Assembly (NCBI RefSeq): GCF_002959855.1
Contig: NZ_PPDB01000003.1
Coordinates: 62,001 to 126,000, forward strand
Direction of reading: 5' to 3'
Source of the DNA: Veillonella denticariosi JCM 15641
GTDB taxonomy: Bacteria > Bacillota > Negativicutes > Veillonellales > Veillonellaceae
Length of the DNA: 64,000 nt
The translations under genes were made by a program, and so were the position numbers. Below, piece by piece: positions 18,195-27,091 of the stretch (position 1 is its first letter; every line of letters starts with the position of its first letter). Under the pieces are notes generated by a model. That model searched no databases. It had not been told where the DNA came from and saw only the letters and a list, made by a program, of their open reading frames with translations.

Positions 18195-18782
18195 TTATTT
18201 CGAATACAATTCGACGATAAGTGTTTCGTTAACTTCGATAGGAAGTTCTTCACGTTGAGGAAGACGAGTGAATGTAGCTTTGAAGCCGTCCAAGTCTTTT
18301 TCAATGTAAGGAAGTTCGAAAGAACGAAGCTCTTGGAAGTTAGTTTTGAACATTTCGTTGTCACGAGATGCTTCGCGTAATTCGATTACATCACCTGGTT
18401 TGCAGGAGAAGGAAGGAATGTCTACGCGACGACCGTTTACCAAGATGTGGCCATGGTTTACCATTTGACGAGCTTGACGAATGGAGTTACCGAAACCGAT
18501 GCGATATACAAGGTTATCAAGGCGTTGTTCCAAAAGGATCAACATATTTTGACCTGTAACACCTTGCATTTTTTTCGCTTTATCATAATAGCGTACGAAC
18601 TGGCGTTCTAGCAAGTTGTAGTAAGCTTTAACTTTCTGTTTTTCTAATAATTGTGTGCCATACTCAGACATTTTCTTCTGACGTTGGTCTTTCTTGACGC
18701 GATTCAAGGCTTTTGCGTGACCGAATACGTTCACACCAAAGCGACGACAAAGTTTGAATCGAGCCTCTCTTCTCGTTGCCAT
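18195..18782 (-). CDS. rpsD: Ribosomal protein S4
   Basis: A 195-residue S4, primary assembly protein of the 30S body. The S4 RNA-binding domain is seen as [20 protein letters not shown] and [17 protein letters not shown] around residues 85-125. The N-terminal region has only one Cys (KLCRRFGV), so this is the zinc-free C-minus form. The gene is monocistronic, with its own promoter and terminator, and is absent from the usual rpsK-rpsD-rpoA place in this window. GAGGTGAT precedes the ATG. Confidence 0.96.
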   Translation of the reverse strand: MATRREARFKLCRRFGVNVFGHAKALNRVKKDQRQKKMSEYGTQLLEKQKVKAYYNLLERQFVRYYDKAKKMQGVTGQNMLILLEQRLDNLVYRIGFGNSIRQARQMVNHGHILVNGRRVDIPSFSCKPGDVIELREASRDNEMFKTNFQELRSFELPYIEKDLDGFKATFTRLPQREELPIEVNETLIVELYSK

Positions 18783-18815
18783 GTGATTATCACCTCATAG
18801 TTTAAATAAAAAAAA

Positions 18816-18842
18816 TCCGTACCTACACATAAAGGTACTTAT
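18816..18842 (-). promoter_or_regulatory. Hairpin plus T8 immediately after the rpsD transcription start
   Basis: A 6-bp stem GTACCT/AGGTAC (18819-18824 with 18833-18838) with an 8-base loop, followed by GGA and eight T on the minus strand. It lies at the predicted +1, before the rpsD ribosome site, where it could act as an attenuator. S4 is a known autoregulator in other bacteria. It could also be a weak terminator of no consequence. Confidence 0.4.
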
Positions 18843-18844
18843 AA

Positions 18845-18873
18845 ATAATATCACTTCCCCCTATCCATGTCAA
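18845..18873 (-). promoter_or_regulatory. Promoter of rpsD
   Basis: TTGACA (18868-18873) and TATTAT (18845-18850), spacer 17 bases, about 63 bases before the rpsD ATG. Confidence 0.85.
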
Positions 18874-19081
18874 TTAGTGATACGTGTGGAAGTTATTGAA
18901 ACAAATGCATAACGCTCTTTTGAAAGTATAACTTTTACGATAAACCTGTCTGCTATATCGATTCCGCATGATTCATCGCGTTTTGTAGATTTAGATGAAA
19001 AAATACTTGTGATATGCTACAATACGATTAAGTAAGGTAATAGTTAGCATGGGAGTTTTATGATTAAATTGGGGGATCCAT

Positions 19082-19981
19082 ATGAAAGAATTACCTACAA
19101 TGCAAGAGCTGCAAAGTTTTATTACCTATAATAAAACAGGTAGCTTTACATTAGCTGCACAATCTATGAATATTACACAGTCTGCTTTCAGCGCTCAAAT
19201 GAAAAAATTGGAGCGCTTAGTAGGCGTGAAATTAATATCCCGCTCGACGCGAGGCAGTCGTTTGACACCGGAAGGCGAATTGTTCTTGCCTGAAGCGGAG
19301 CAAGTACTGGATACATTGGAACGGGCGATTCAATCCATCCGGCTAGCGAGCAAGGTGGAACGACCTATCCTGAATATCGGCGTGCTACGCAGCTTGGGCG
19401 ATATCCGTCTGAACGGCTATGTATCACATTTTTTCCGCAATCATCCGGAATTCTCCGTCAGCATCTATGACATGGAAGAAGAAGAACTGATGCTCGACTT
19501 GCGCGAGAACCGCATCGACATCGCCCTTCTCTATTTGCCGAACAATAAGGATATGTCCCTGTATGAATCAACGGCGCTTCGTGAGGATGAGTTCGTCTAT
19601 TATGCACCGAATCTGATTGAAGGTATGAAAACTGCCAGTCTCAAATCGATTCAGCAACAGCCGTTGCTCATGTATCCGCCTAAATACTTTATGTATCGTA
19701 CATTAAAAAACTATGTCGGCAACGGACAGCAGAATATCCATATCCGCGGCAGCCGATTATCCAATCCGTACACGATGATCGACTACTGTCAGAAGAATAA
19801 CTCCGGTTGTATCGTGGCTCGACAAATTCTGGATTCTTTAAACATTTCCGACGGTTATGTTCCGTTGGAAAAACCGTTTAAATTGCAGGTATGCTTTGCA
19901 TTTAAGAAAAATAACTCCAAAACGGAAACCATGAGCACATTCATGGATTATGTACAACGTGAATCCCCGGCACAAATATAA
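19082..19981 (+). CDS. LysR-family transcriptional regulator
   Basis: A 299-residue LysR-type regulator: a winged helix-turn-helix at residues about 5-64 ([19 protein letters not shown] and the [12 protein letters not shown] recognition region) and an effector-binding periplasmic-protein-like domain over the rest. The ligand is unknown. GGGGGAT lies before the ATG. A YnfA membrane gene begins two bases after its stop, so they are probably coexpressed and YnfA may be a target. It is one of only three plus-strand protein genes. Confidence 0.88.
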   Translation: MKELPTMQELQSFITYNKTGSFTLAAQSMNITQSAFSAQMKKLERLVGVKLISRSTRGSRLTPEGELFLPEAEQVLDTLERAIQSIRLASKVERPILNIGVLRSLGDIRLNGYVSHFFRNHPEFSVSIYDMEEEELMLDLRENRIDIALLYLPNNKDMSLYESTALREDEFVYYAPNLIEGMKTASLKSIQQQPLLMYPPKYFMYRTLKNYVGNGQQNIHIRGSRLSNPYTMIDYCQKNNSGCIVARQILDSLNISDGYVPLEKPFKLQVCFAFKKNNSKTETMSTFMDYVQRESPAQI

Positions 19982-19983
19982 TT

Positions 19984-20307
19984 ATGCTCTTATCAATTCT
20001 ATTCTTTATACTCGCAGGCCTCGCCGAAATCGGCGGCGGTTATCTCGTGTGGCTTTACATGCGCGATGACAAAGGTCCTTTATATCTTCTGGCCGGTGCG
20101 CTCATACTCATACTATACGGCATCATCCCCACCTTTCAGCCGGAGGCGAATTTCGGAAAGGTCTACGCCGCATACGGCGGTGTATTCATCGCCCTCTCCA
20201 TCCTATGGGGGTGGCTCATAGACGGATTACGTCCCGATATGTACGATATTCTGGGCGGACTTGTCTGCCTCATCGGCGTTTATATCATCATGTATGCACC
20301 AAGGTAA
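19984..20307 (+). CDS. YnfA family (UPF0060) small membrane protein
   Basis: A 107-residue protein with four hydrophobic helices. Signatures are [17 protein letters not shown] in the first helix region, [15 protein letters not shown] and [11 protein letters not shown], all typical of YnfA/UPF0060. The fold is related to small multidrug resistance pumps, and some homologues export cationic drugs, but physiological substrate is unknown. It starts two bases after the LysR stop with no clear ribosome site, so translation is probably coupled. Confidence 0.9.
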   Translation: MLLSILFFILAGLAEIGGGYLVWLYMRDDKGPLYLLAGALILILYGIIPTFQPEANFGKVYAAYGGVFIALSILWGWLIDGLRPDMYDILGGLVCLIGVYIIMYAPR

Positions 20308-20359
20308 GATGATATGTATAGCCGGAATATAAAACGATATATATACGTCGACATAAAAC

Positions 20360-20392
20360 GATAAAAGCGGTTGTCCGAAGACAACCGCTTAT
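20360..20392 (-). terminator. Terminator of the tRNA operon, probably bidirectional
   Basis: An 11-bp perfect stem AAGCGGTTGTC/GACAACCGCTT (20365-20375 with 20380-20390) closed by a TTCG loop on the minus strand, then TTTATCGTTTT. On the plus strand it is followed by ATTTTGG and could end ynfA transcription. Confidence 0.85.
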
Positions 20393-20394
20393 TT

Positions 20395-20470
<76 letters not shown>

Positions 20471-20474
20471 ATGT

Positions 20475-20549
20475 TGGTGACCCGTCCGGGAATCGAACCC
20501 GGGATACCGCCGTGAAAGGGCGGTGTCTTAACCGCTTGACCAACGGGCC
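20475..20549 (-). tRNA. tRNA-Glu (TTC), copy 1
   Basis: Acceptor GGCCCGT/ACGGGTC, anticodon loop CTTTCAC with TTC, encoded CCA. Same sequence as 20989-21063. Confidence 0.95.
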
Positions 20550-20554
20550 GCAAT

Positions 20555-20630
20555 TGGTGACTCACCCGCGACTCGAACGCGGGACACCCTGATTAAAAGT
20601 CAGGTGCTCTGCCAACTGAGCTAGTGAGTC
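20555..20630 (-). tRNA. tRNA-Lys (TTT), copy 1
   Basis: Acceptor GACTCAC/GTGAGTC, anticodon loop CTTTTAA with TTT, encoded CCA. Same sequence as 21069-21144. Confidence 0.95.
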
Positions 20631-20641
20631 ATATAAAGTTT

Positions 20642-20716
20642 TGGCAGGGGTAAAAGGATTCGAACCTTTGAATGACGGAGTCAGAGTCCGTTGCCTTACC
20701 GCTTGGCGATACCCCT
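20642..20716 (-). tRNA. tRNA-Gln (CTG)
   Basis: Acceptor AGGGGTA/TACCCCT, anticodon loop CTCTGAC with CTG, discriminator G and encoded CCA. Only one copy in the array. CTG-only decoding of Gln needs a further TTG isoacceptor elsewhere for CAA codons. Confidence 0.93.
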
Positions 20717-20750
20717 ACATAGTGGTATACCAGTACCAGAAATAAAAAAA

Positions 20751-20826
20751 TGGCTCCCCGAGTAGGACTCGAACCTACGACCGATCGGTTAACAGCCGAT
20801 TGCTCTACCGACTGAGCTATCGAGGA
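20751..20826 (-). tRNA. tRNA-Asn (GTT), copy 1
   Basis: Acceptor TCCTCGA/TCGGGGA, anticodon loop CTGTTAA with GTT, encoded CCA. Same sequence as 21175-21250. Confidence 0.95.
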
Positions 20827-20831
20827 ACATA

Positions 20832-20906
20832 TGGAGCGGGAAACGAGATTCGAACTCGCGACCCCCGCCTTGGCAAGGCGGTGCTCTACCGCTGAGCTAT
20901 TCCCGC
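20832..20906 (-). tRNA. tRNA-Gly (GCC), copy 1
   Basis: Acceptor GCGGGAA/TTCCCGC, anticodon loop TTGCCAA with GCC, encoded CCA. Same sequence as 21256-21330. Confidence 0.95.
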
Positions 20907-20909
20907 ATG

Positions 20910-20985
<76 letters not shown>

Positions 20986-20988
20986 ATG

Positions 20989-21063
20989 TGGTGACCCGTC
21001 CGGGAATCGAACCCGGGATACCGCCGTGAAAGGGCGGTGTCTTAACCGCTTGACCAACGGGCC
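20989..21063 (-). tRNA. tRNA-Glu (TTC), copy 2
   Basis: Same sequence as 20475-20549, with full acceptor stem, TTC anticodon and CCA. Confidence 0.95.
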
Positions 21064-21068
21064 ATGAT

Positions 21069-21144
21069 TGGTGACTCACCCGCGACTCGAACGCGGGACA
21101 CCCTGATTAAAAGTCAGGTGCTCTGCCAACTGAGCTAGTGAGTC
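21069..21144 (-). tRNA. tRNA-Lys (TTT), copy 2
   Basis: Same sequence as 20555-20630. In the second unit it is followed directly by tRNA-Asn with no tRNA-Gln between. Confidence 0.95.
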
Positions 21145-21174
21145 ATATGCCAGTAGGCAGTCTCAAAAGAGAAA

Positions 21175-21250
21175 TGGCTCCCCGAGTAGGACTCGAACCT
21201 ACGACCGATCGGTTAACAGCCGATTGCTCTACCGACTGAGCTATCGAGGA
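21175..21250 (-). tRNA. tRNA-Asn (GTT), copy 2
   Basis: Same sequence as 20751-20826, with GTT anticodon and encoded CCA. Confidence 0.95.
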
Positions 21251-21255
21251 ACATA

Positions 21256-21330
21256 TGGAGCGGGAAACGAGATTCGAACTCGCGACCCCCGCCTTGGCAA
21301 GGCGGTGCTCTACCGCTGAGCTATTCCCGC
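21256..21330 (-). tRNA. tRNA-Gly (GCC), copy 2
   Basis: Same sequence as 20832-20906. It is the first tRNA transcribed from the promoter at 21348-21377. Confidence 0.95.
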
Positions 21331-21347
21331 ATACAGAACTGTTAATT

Positions 21348-21377
21348 AATATAACATAATTAACAATACGTAGTCAA
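21348..21377 (-). promoter_or_regulatory. Promoter of the tRNA operon
   Basis: TTGACT (21372-21377) and TATATT (21348-21353), spacer 18 bases, directly in front of the first tRNA. Confidence 0.65.
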
Positions 21378-21474
21378 GATATATCACTCATATGTCTTAA
21401 CTGCTATATAATACTATCAAATTATAGCCGCCAGTGTCAATCATTTTCTATGAATTTCCCGGTGTCCAAAATAG

Positions 21475-21516
21475 GCAGCGCTATGAAGTGAAATTTCTTC
21501 CACTCCATAGCGCTGC
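21475..21516 (-). terminator. Terminator after the CobT-homologue pair
   Basis: An 11-bp perfect stem (21475-21485 with 21506-21516) with CTATTTTGG following on the minus strand. The T-run is weak but the stem is long and lies 16 bases past the stop at 21532. Confidence 0.7.
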
Positions 21517-21531
21517 TTCTTATACTATAAA

Positions 21532-22635
21532 TCACTCTATATCCTTTTGTCGCCCTTTACCGGCACCGTCTTCCGCCGCTTTCACATCGGCCTCAATGAA
21601 AGTTTTCATATCGTTCAGCATATGCATGGACGCATCGATAACAGATAGTCCCATGGTTGAACCTAAAGCTTCATCAATTTGCAAATTATAGTATAAACAT
21701 GGTTTTACCTCAAGGAATCGACATTGCTCCTTATGAATAGGTTCATCATAGGCGGCAGATGAGAATACATAACCCTTAACTAACGGGTCAATGGTAACAG
21801 CAGCCAAAACAGCGGCACCGGTTACGGCATTATCAAAGACTACAGCCATGCGATGACCGGCAGCACCTAAGATAAAACCCGTTAAGAATGCAATATCTAA
21901 TCCCCCTGCTACGTGAAGCAAATGCAATACCGCATCACGGCGCTCGCTTTCACTCAAAGCGGACCAGTCATCCACAGCAATGTTAAAACGATCCACAAAG
22001 GAATGAATATGAGCAGCTCGTTGCTCTACCGTAGGACCGCACTCCGTATGAACGAGAATATCCTCATACGCACAACCTGTAATAGCGGCAGTCGTTACTA
22101 AAGCATCCAGAAACGCTCGTTCCCCTATATTACCGATAGCTACGACCTGTAATCCATCATCGTGTAGTTTATCAGCATACTTAAAGCCAAGGTCAATAGT
22201 ACGGTCTAATTCCTCTCGGGAAATGACGGGTTCCACACCAAAGAAATGAGAACCCTTACGGACTACTTTTGTATCAATATTCTCCAAACGGGATGTATCC
22301 TGCTCAAGTCCGACATTGACAACATGTACATCGGCATTTAATTTAAAAGCCGCCCCCTGTGTTGCCGTCGTTCCTTCATTAAAGTGTTTTATGGCAGCGT
22401 AACTTTCACTACCGTGCTGACTATTTTGCGGGCCATCCACCAAGTGATCGGCTGCCACAACAAGCACACCATGGCGCAAATGATTCGGTTTTGGATTCCC
22501 AAGAATCCCTGCAAAACGCTCTGCTATAGTTTCTAGCATAGCAAGGCTATAAATAGGTTTTGTCAGATTATCAATACGTAAACGGCATGCCTCCATGGAC
22601 GGTGCATGCAACGGTTCTATTGTGAAAGTTCTCAT
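21532..22635 (-). CDS. CobT-family phosphoribosyltransferase homologue, second member of an ArsAB-like pair
   Basis: A 367-residue paralogue of CobT, clearly diverged from the neighbouring gene. It keeps the family outline: an early VVAADH-like stretch, a mid-domain GNIGERAFLDALVTTAAI region corresponding to the Gly-Glu-Met-Gly-Ile-Gly-Asn-Thr loop, and a C-terminal QIDEALGSTMGLSVID region aligned with the catalytic Glu loop of CobT. CobT makes alpha-ribazole phosphate from nicotinate mononucleotide and a lower-ligand base. Its ATG overlaps the stop of the upstream CobT-like gene (ATGA), which implies a fixed ratio and a heteromeric enzyme. In Sporomusa and Veillonella such pairs (ArsAB) activate phenolic as well as benzimidazole bases; which subunit name applies here is not assigned. 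Confidence 0.78.
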   Translation of the reverse strand: MRTFTIEPLHAPSMEACRLRIDNLTKPIYSLAMLETIAERFAGILGNPKPNHLRHGVLVVAADHLVDGPQNSQHGSESYAAIKHFNEGTTATQGAAFKLNADVHVVNVGLEQDTSRLENIDTKVVRKGSHFFGVEPVISREELDRTIDLGFKYADKLHDDGLQVVAIGNIGERAFLDALVTTAAITGCAYEDILVHTECGPTVEQRAAHIHSFVDRFNIAVDDWSALSESERRDAVLHLLHVAGGLDIAFLTGFILGAAGHRMAVVFDNAVTGAAVLAAVTIDPLVKGYVFSSAAYDEPIHKEQCRFLEVKPCLYYNLQIDEALGSTMGLSVIDASMHMLNDMKTFIEADVKAAEDGAGKGRQKDIE

Positions 22636-23669
22636 GCCCTACCTCCTGTAACAGCCGTATACATATGAACGGCAAGATCCAGCATACCCATTTGAATAGA
22701 GCCGCCCGACGCCTCTCCGAGACATAGGCCCAAATCGACATATGCCGTAAGGCCTAAATTTTCCAAAGATGATTTAGCCGCTTTTTCAGCGGACAAATGA
22801 GATGCCATCACATAATCCATCGCATGAGGTGCCAAGTGCTTCGCCACCAATGCACAGGCGGATGTGTTAAAACCGTCGATAATAACTAACGCATGATTCG
22901 CCGCAGCCCCTAATATGACGCCCACGATGCAGGCAAACTCGAAGCCGCCTACAGATGATAAAATTCCGATAGCATCATCTTTCTGAATATCCTTATATTT
23001 TTCCAATACGTCATGAACAATGCGTTGCTTTAATTTAAGGCGCTCATCGGAAATATTCGTTCCTCGACCTGTCGCCTCTTCCGCTGTAAGTCCTGCAAAC
23101 TTAGCCGTCATGAGTGCACTGGCCGTAGTATTTGATATGCCCATTTCACCAACGAGAAACACATTATAACCGTCTCTGATTTTTTCCTCCACGAGGCGGA
23201 TCCCCGTTTCAATGCCTTCAATGGCTTGTTCACGTGTCATGGCCGGTTCTTTCACAAAGTTCTTCGTCCCCATACCGAGCTTATGGCTGCGAAGCCCCGG
23301 CACCCAACTCATATCCGCATCAATCCCCATGTCGATAACTTCCATTTGAGCACCGCAGTAATTCGCCAGGGAATTAGCCCCCGCCCCTTTAGGAATCAGG
23401 TAATTTTGCGTCATGCCGACGGTGGTTTTCTTTGGATATGCGCTGACACCCATGTCGGCCACGCCATGATCCGCCGAAGCGATAATCATGCACGGCTTCG
23501 GCACCGTAACGGAATCTTGATTCGTGGCGGCCCCATACTGAGCCACTATATCCACCAGGCGACCGTATTGTTCGACCGGCGATGCCGCATTCCATCGATT
23601 TATAATATGTTGTTCAATCTCTGCGTTGCGTTTCTTAATCGCACTGCAGGTTTCTTGTAACAAACCCAT
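22632..23669 (-). CDS. cobT: Nicotinate-nucleotide-dimethylbenzimidazole phosphoribosyltransferase-like protein (CobT/ArsA-type)
   Basis: A 345-residue CobT family enzyme. Visible family regions are ASADHGVADMGVSAYPK near residues 64-80, FLVGEMGISNTTASALM near 170-186, and LGLCLGEASGGSIQMG near 312-327, which holds the catalytic glutamate. It activates the lower-ligand base of cobamides. It is closer to classical CobT than its downstream neighbour, with which it overlaps by ATGA. GGGAGATTA precedes the start. No other cobamide synthesis gene is in the window. The radical SAM protein with a B12-binding domain at 726-2453 shows the cell does use cobamides. Confidence 0.85.
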   Translation of the reverse strand: MGLLQETCSAIKKRNAEIEQHIINRWNAASPVEQYGRLVDIVAQYGAATNQDSVTVPKPCMIIASADHGVADMGVSAYPKKTTVGMTQNYLIPKGAGANSLANYCGAQMEVIDMGIDADMSWVPGLRSHKLGMGTKNFVKEPAMTREQAIEGIETGIRLVEEKIRDGYNVFLVGEMGISNTTASALMTAKFAGLTAEEATGRGTNISDERLKLKQRIVHDVLEKYKDIQKDDAIGILSSVGGFEFACIVGVILGAAANHALVIIDGFNTSACALVAKHLAPHAMDYVMASHLSAEKAAKSSLENLGLTAYVDLGLCLGEASGGSIQMGMLDLAVHMYTAVTGGRA

Positions 23670-23725
23670 GTAATCTCCCTTATCAGATTCTAATCTATCC
23701 GTCCTGAAATCAGCTGTTTCTCCTC

Positions 23726-24613
23726 TTAGCTGTCTTTGATTTGACCCGTCAGATACGGCAAGGTATTTCGTATATTCCGACTGCGCTCCAGATAGGATTC
23801 CAGTGCCGCCCCGTCGTCATCTTGTGAAAGTATCTCCTTTACCCGAAGAATTTCTCTTTCCATCTTCTCCAAGCCTTCAAGCACATTATGGCGATTACCG
23901 TAAATGATTTCCCGCCACATGGACGGCAATCCGCCGGCTATGCGGGTACAATCGCGAAATCCTCCTGCGGATAATTTCATACGTAATTCCCCCAGCTCAT
24001 CACCGCCGGAAACCTGTGTCAGCATGGCCGCCATTAAATGAGGCATATGACTGACCATGGCCAAATACGCGTCATGTGCGTAAATATCGACAAACTCGAT
24101 GCGGGAACCTAATGCGCGGCCCATATCCGCCAGCTCCTGAGCTACAGCTTCACTATATACGTCGGAGGCCTTATCCTCTAATACGATCCATCCCATACCT
24201 TTGAACAGATTTTTATGAGATACTTCATAGCCGCCCTTTTCGGACCCCGCCATGGGATGAACGGATACGAAAAAGGTTCCCTTCGGAATCGATTCATATA
24301 CGGCACGTACAAAATTCTCTTTTGCACTGGATACATCCGTCACGACCTGCCCCGGCTTAAAAAGATGCGCCACCTCCTTGAACAGGCGTGCATTCGTATC
24401 AGGAGGCAAGGAAAATACGACCATATCCGACGCTTCAATAAGGGGTTCCACCTCTGTCCACGCGAATTTTACGACACCGTCCTGCAAGGCCGCATCACAA
24501 ACCTCCTGACGGCGGGCATACCCTACCACCTCATAATCCGTATATGCTTTCAAAGCCTTCGCCAACGAACCGCCCAACAGGCCCAGTCCGATGATACCAA
24601 CAGTCTTGCTCAT
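23726..24613 (-). CDS. tyrA: Prephenate dehydrogenase
   Basis: A 295-residue NAD(P)-dependent enzyme of tyrosine synthesis that decarboxylates prephenate to 4-hydroxyphenylpyruvate. The dinucleotide motif GLGLLGG is at residues 9-15; HPMAGSEKGGY near 118-128 and SHMPHLMAA near 187-195 carry the active-site His and substrate contacts. It has no chorismate mutase or ACT domain, so it is the single-function short form. It is 56 bases upstream of the cobT gene and could be cotranscribed, but no functional link is evident. Confidence 0.93.
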   Translation of the reverse strand: MSKTVGIIGLGLLGGSLAKALKAYTDYEVVGYARRQEVCDAALQDGVVKFAWTEVEPLIEASDMVVFSLPPDTNARLFKEVAHLFKPGQVVTDVSSAKENFVRAVYESIPKGTFFVSVHPMAGSEKGGYEVSHKNLFKGMGWIVLEDKASDVYSEAVAQELADMGRALGSRIEFVDIYAHDAYLAMVSHMPHLMAAMLTQVSGGDELGELRMKLSAGGFRDCTRIAGGLPSMWREIIYGNRHNVLEGLEKMEREILRVKEILSQDDDGAALESYLERSRNIRNTLPYLTGQIKDS

Positions 24614-24716
24614 ATAAACCTACTTTCACAACCATCTAGCAGTCTACACTCTCCAATGCAATGCTACATATGATTTATCAATAATAAAGAAATCGAAGGG
24701 AAGCCGCACTACAACA

Positions 24717-26087
24717 TCAAGTTTCAATAAGACGTCTGTTTTTCCATTTACCGCTGTACCAACGATATACAAATAACAATCCTCGCAAGATTTCATCAAT
24801 CGCCATAGCAACCCATATGCCTACAAGCCCCCAGCCCCAATAAATACCGAACAGGTATGACAATGATACTGCGCACAGCCACATACCGAAGATACCGACC
24901 AGCATCGGCGTCCGAATATCACCTGCCGCCTGTAAACAGCCAACCATAACGATATTTACGGCGCGACCTAGTTCAAGAAAAATCTCCACGAACAATACTT
25001 TATGTGCCAGCTCTAAAATCTCCGGATCGGAAGTAAATACTGATAACACAATATCGCTAGTCACATAAAAAAATGTGGCAAGCCCTACGTTAATAACAAT
25101 AGCTAAATACATAGAATGCCACACGCGATTCGTTACTTCGTCCTGCCGTTTAGCCCCCATGAGAAAGCCAACGATAACTTGTGATGCATTAGCGAGGGCT
25201 ATCGTATATACATAACAGAGCATGGCAATAACTGATACATACACCTTCGTGTTAATTACGGCTAATCCCAAAATATTGACCATCTTCATAATCGTCGTCT
25301 GAGACAATTGATAGCTCAAGGTTTCACCACCTGACGGCACACTGATGTGCAACAACGACTTAATCGTATGCCACGGAAAAGGCTTTAAAAATCTGAAACT
25401 AATCTCCAAGGTTAATAAGCGTTTAAATATATATCCGATAATAACAAGTCCTACCACCTTAGATAACCACGTGGAAATCGACACACCTAAAACACCCAGA
25501 CTCGGTATCGAGCCGTGTCCGAAAATTAGTACATAGTTCGTCATAATATGGATAATATTCATAACAAGCGCTACATACATGGTGATACGCGTCAATGAAT
25601 GACCTCTAAATACAGCAACTAATGCATAATACATAGCCTGTATCGGCAACCCCGCCGCAACAATAGTCGTATACAGCGATGTATCACTCATCGTTTCCTG
25701 CGGAATACCGAGCCACGTAAAAATCCACTCATGACAAGTTATAAAGAATATCGCTGCTATAGAGGAGAACAAGAAATTCATTACCAAACTGACGGTACAA
25801 ACCTCTGATAGCTTCGACTGATTCCTTGCCCCTAAATACTGGGCAATCATTATCGTTGTCGCCGTACTCATAACGATGATGAGCATAATAAAAATATTTA
25901 AAATCTGATTTGCATTAGCTACCGCTGCCACCGCTTCTGGTGAATAGTGACTCATCATGAGTTGGTCGATATTACCTACAAGCATTTGCAAAAACACTTC
26001 AATAAAAATCGGCCAGCTCAAAGTCCAAATAGATAAGCTAATCCCCTTTTCGTATGCTTTCATAAAACCCTCTGGCAAAAATTTCAT
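24717..26087 (-). CDS. MATE-family multidrug/cation efflux transporter
   Basis: A 456-residue protein with about twelve transmembrane segments in two similar halves, typical of the NorM/DinF-type MATE superfamily (Na+- or H+-coupled export of cationic drugs). The N-terminal region SWPIFIEVFLQMLVGNIDQLMM and the second-half SVPSGGETLSYQ and LGRAVNIVMVGCLQAAGD stretches match MATE hallmarks. Coding sequence is somewhat AT-richer than its neighbours. No local regulator is seen, and its substrate is unknown. Confidence 0.88.
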   Translation of the reverse strand: MKFLPEGFMKAYEKGISLSIWTLSWPIFIEVFLQMLVGNIDQLMMSHYSPEAVAAVANANQILNIFIMLIIVMSTATTIMIAQYLGARNQSKLSEVCTVSLVMNFLFSSIAAIFFITCHEWIFTWLGIPQETMSDTSLYTTIVAAGLPIQAMYYALVAVFRGHSLTRITMYVALVMNIIHIMTNYVLIFGHGSIPSLGVLGVSISTWLSKVVGLVIIGYIFKRLLTLEISFRFLKPFPWHTIKSLLHISVPSGGETLSYQLSQTTIMKMVNILGLAVINTKVYVSVIAMLCYVYTIALANASQVIVGFLMGAKRQDEVTNRVWHSMYLAIVINVGLATFFYVTSDIVLSVFTSDPEILELAHKVLFVEIFLELGRAVNIVMVGCLQAAGDIRTPMLVGIFGMWLCAVSLSYLFGIYWGWGLVGIWVAMAIDEILRGLLFVYRWYSGKWKNRRLIET

Positions 26088-26129
26088 ACAATGATTTTAT
26101 TATATCATGTTCTCCGCCCCTATGTGACA

Positions 26130-26162
26130 AAACAAAACGTGCCATCCGCAGATGACACGTTT
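26130..26162 (-). terminator. Terminator after korB
   Basis: An 11-bp stem AACGTGTCATC/GATGGCACGTT (26136-26146 with 26151-26161, one wobble) followed by TTGTTTTG on the minus strand, 56 bases beyond the korB stop. Confidence 0.85.
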
Positions 26163-26217
26163 CATCATTCATATATACGCCGCATCCTTAACGGGACAGC
26201 TATATATTGTGAAAGTA

Positions 26218-27090
26218 TTATTTAAATTGATTACAAAGGCTGTCAAATAGAGCTTGATCAGGTTTTACAACATCCTCTGTCAATGGATGAGGATGAGGAC
26301 CCCCATTAGCGTCAGCCATTGCTTTTTCAAAGGATGGTCGGCTGTTATCCCGGTAGAGTAAGCCCGTTACCAAGCCTTGTGTTTCGCTCAATACCTTGAA
26401 CGCCGCTGCGCGATCTGTCGGATCATACCCTTCAGGCAATGCAGTCAAGTGTTCCTTAAACCAATCATAACTGTTGTGTTTATTATAAGTAACACAAGGA
26501 CTGAATACATTGATGAAGGAGAAACCTTCATGGTCCATCGCCTGTTGAATAAGATCAACTAGTTCCGCGCGGTTAATCATATAGCCTTGAGCCACAAATG
26601 TAGCACCGGCGGCAATCGCCGTTTCACATACGGATAACGGCGTTTCAAAGGCACCGCGAGGCGTCGTTTTTGTAACGAAGCCGATATCGGAACGAGGGGA
26701 TGCCTGGCCTTTAGTCAAACCGTATACATGATTATCCATTACGATGTATGTCATGTTTACATTGCGTTTAAACGCATGAATCGTATGTCCCATGCCGATA
26801 GCAAATGCATCGCCGTCACCGGAACATGCGATAACTTCCAAGTCCTGGTTAGCAAGCTTTACGCCTTGCGCATAAGGAAGTGCTCGGCCATGAGTTGTAT
26901 GAGCGCCATATGCGTAGAAATAGCCACCGATACGGCTAGAGCAACCAATACCGGAAATTACGGCTAATTTTTCTGGTGGAATATTTTTCGCTACTACAGC
27001 GTCAGTAATTGCCGCTTGAACCCCATAATGGCCACAGCCTGGACACCAGTTAGGACGAATATCATTTCTGTAATCTTTAGCTGTTGTCAT
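26218..27090 (-). CDS. korB: 2-oxoacid:ferredoxin oxidoreductase, beta subunit
   Basis: A 290-residue ThDP-binding subunit. NWCPGCGHYGVQ near residues 18-29 and GIGCSSRIGGY carry iron-sulfur and substrate residues, while GDGDAFAIG with the later DNHVYGLTKGQ is the ThDP/Mg motif. It pairs with KorA to oxidise a 2-oxoacid (2-oxoglutarate or a branched or other oxoacid) with ferredoxin as acceptor. The ThDP motif and the fused gamma-alpha partner suit the 2-oxoglutarate (Kor) type, but pyruvate-type activity is not excluded. ATG at 27090 is chosen because AAGGAGG lies seven bases before; it begins one base after the korA stop. Confidence 0.9.
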   Translation of the reverse strand: MTTAKDYRNDIRPNWCPGCGHYGVQAAITDAVVAKNIPPEKLAVISGIGCSSRIGGYFYAYGAHTTHGRALPYAQGVKLANQDLEVIACSGDGDAFAIGMGHTIHAFKRNVNMTYIVMDNHVYGLTKGQASPRSDIGFVTKTTPRGAFETPLSVCETAIAAGATFVAQGYMINRAELVDLIQQAMDHEGFSFINVFSPCVTYNKHNSYDWFKEHLTALPEGYDPTDRAAAFKVLSETQGLVTGLLYRDNSRPSFEKAMADANGGPHPHPLTEDVVKPDQALFDSLCNQFK

Positions 27091-27091
27091 A

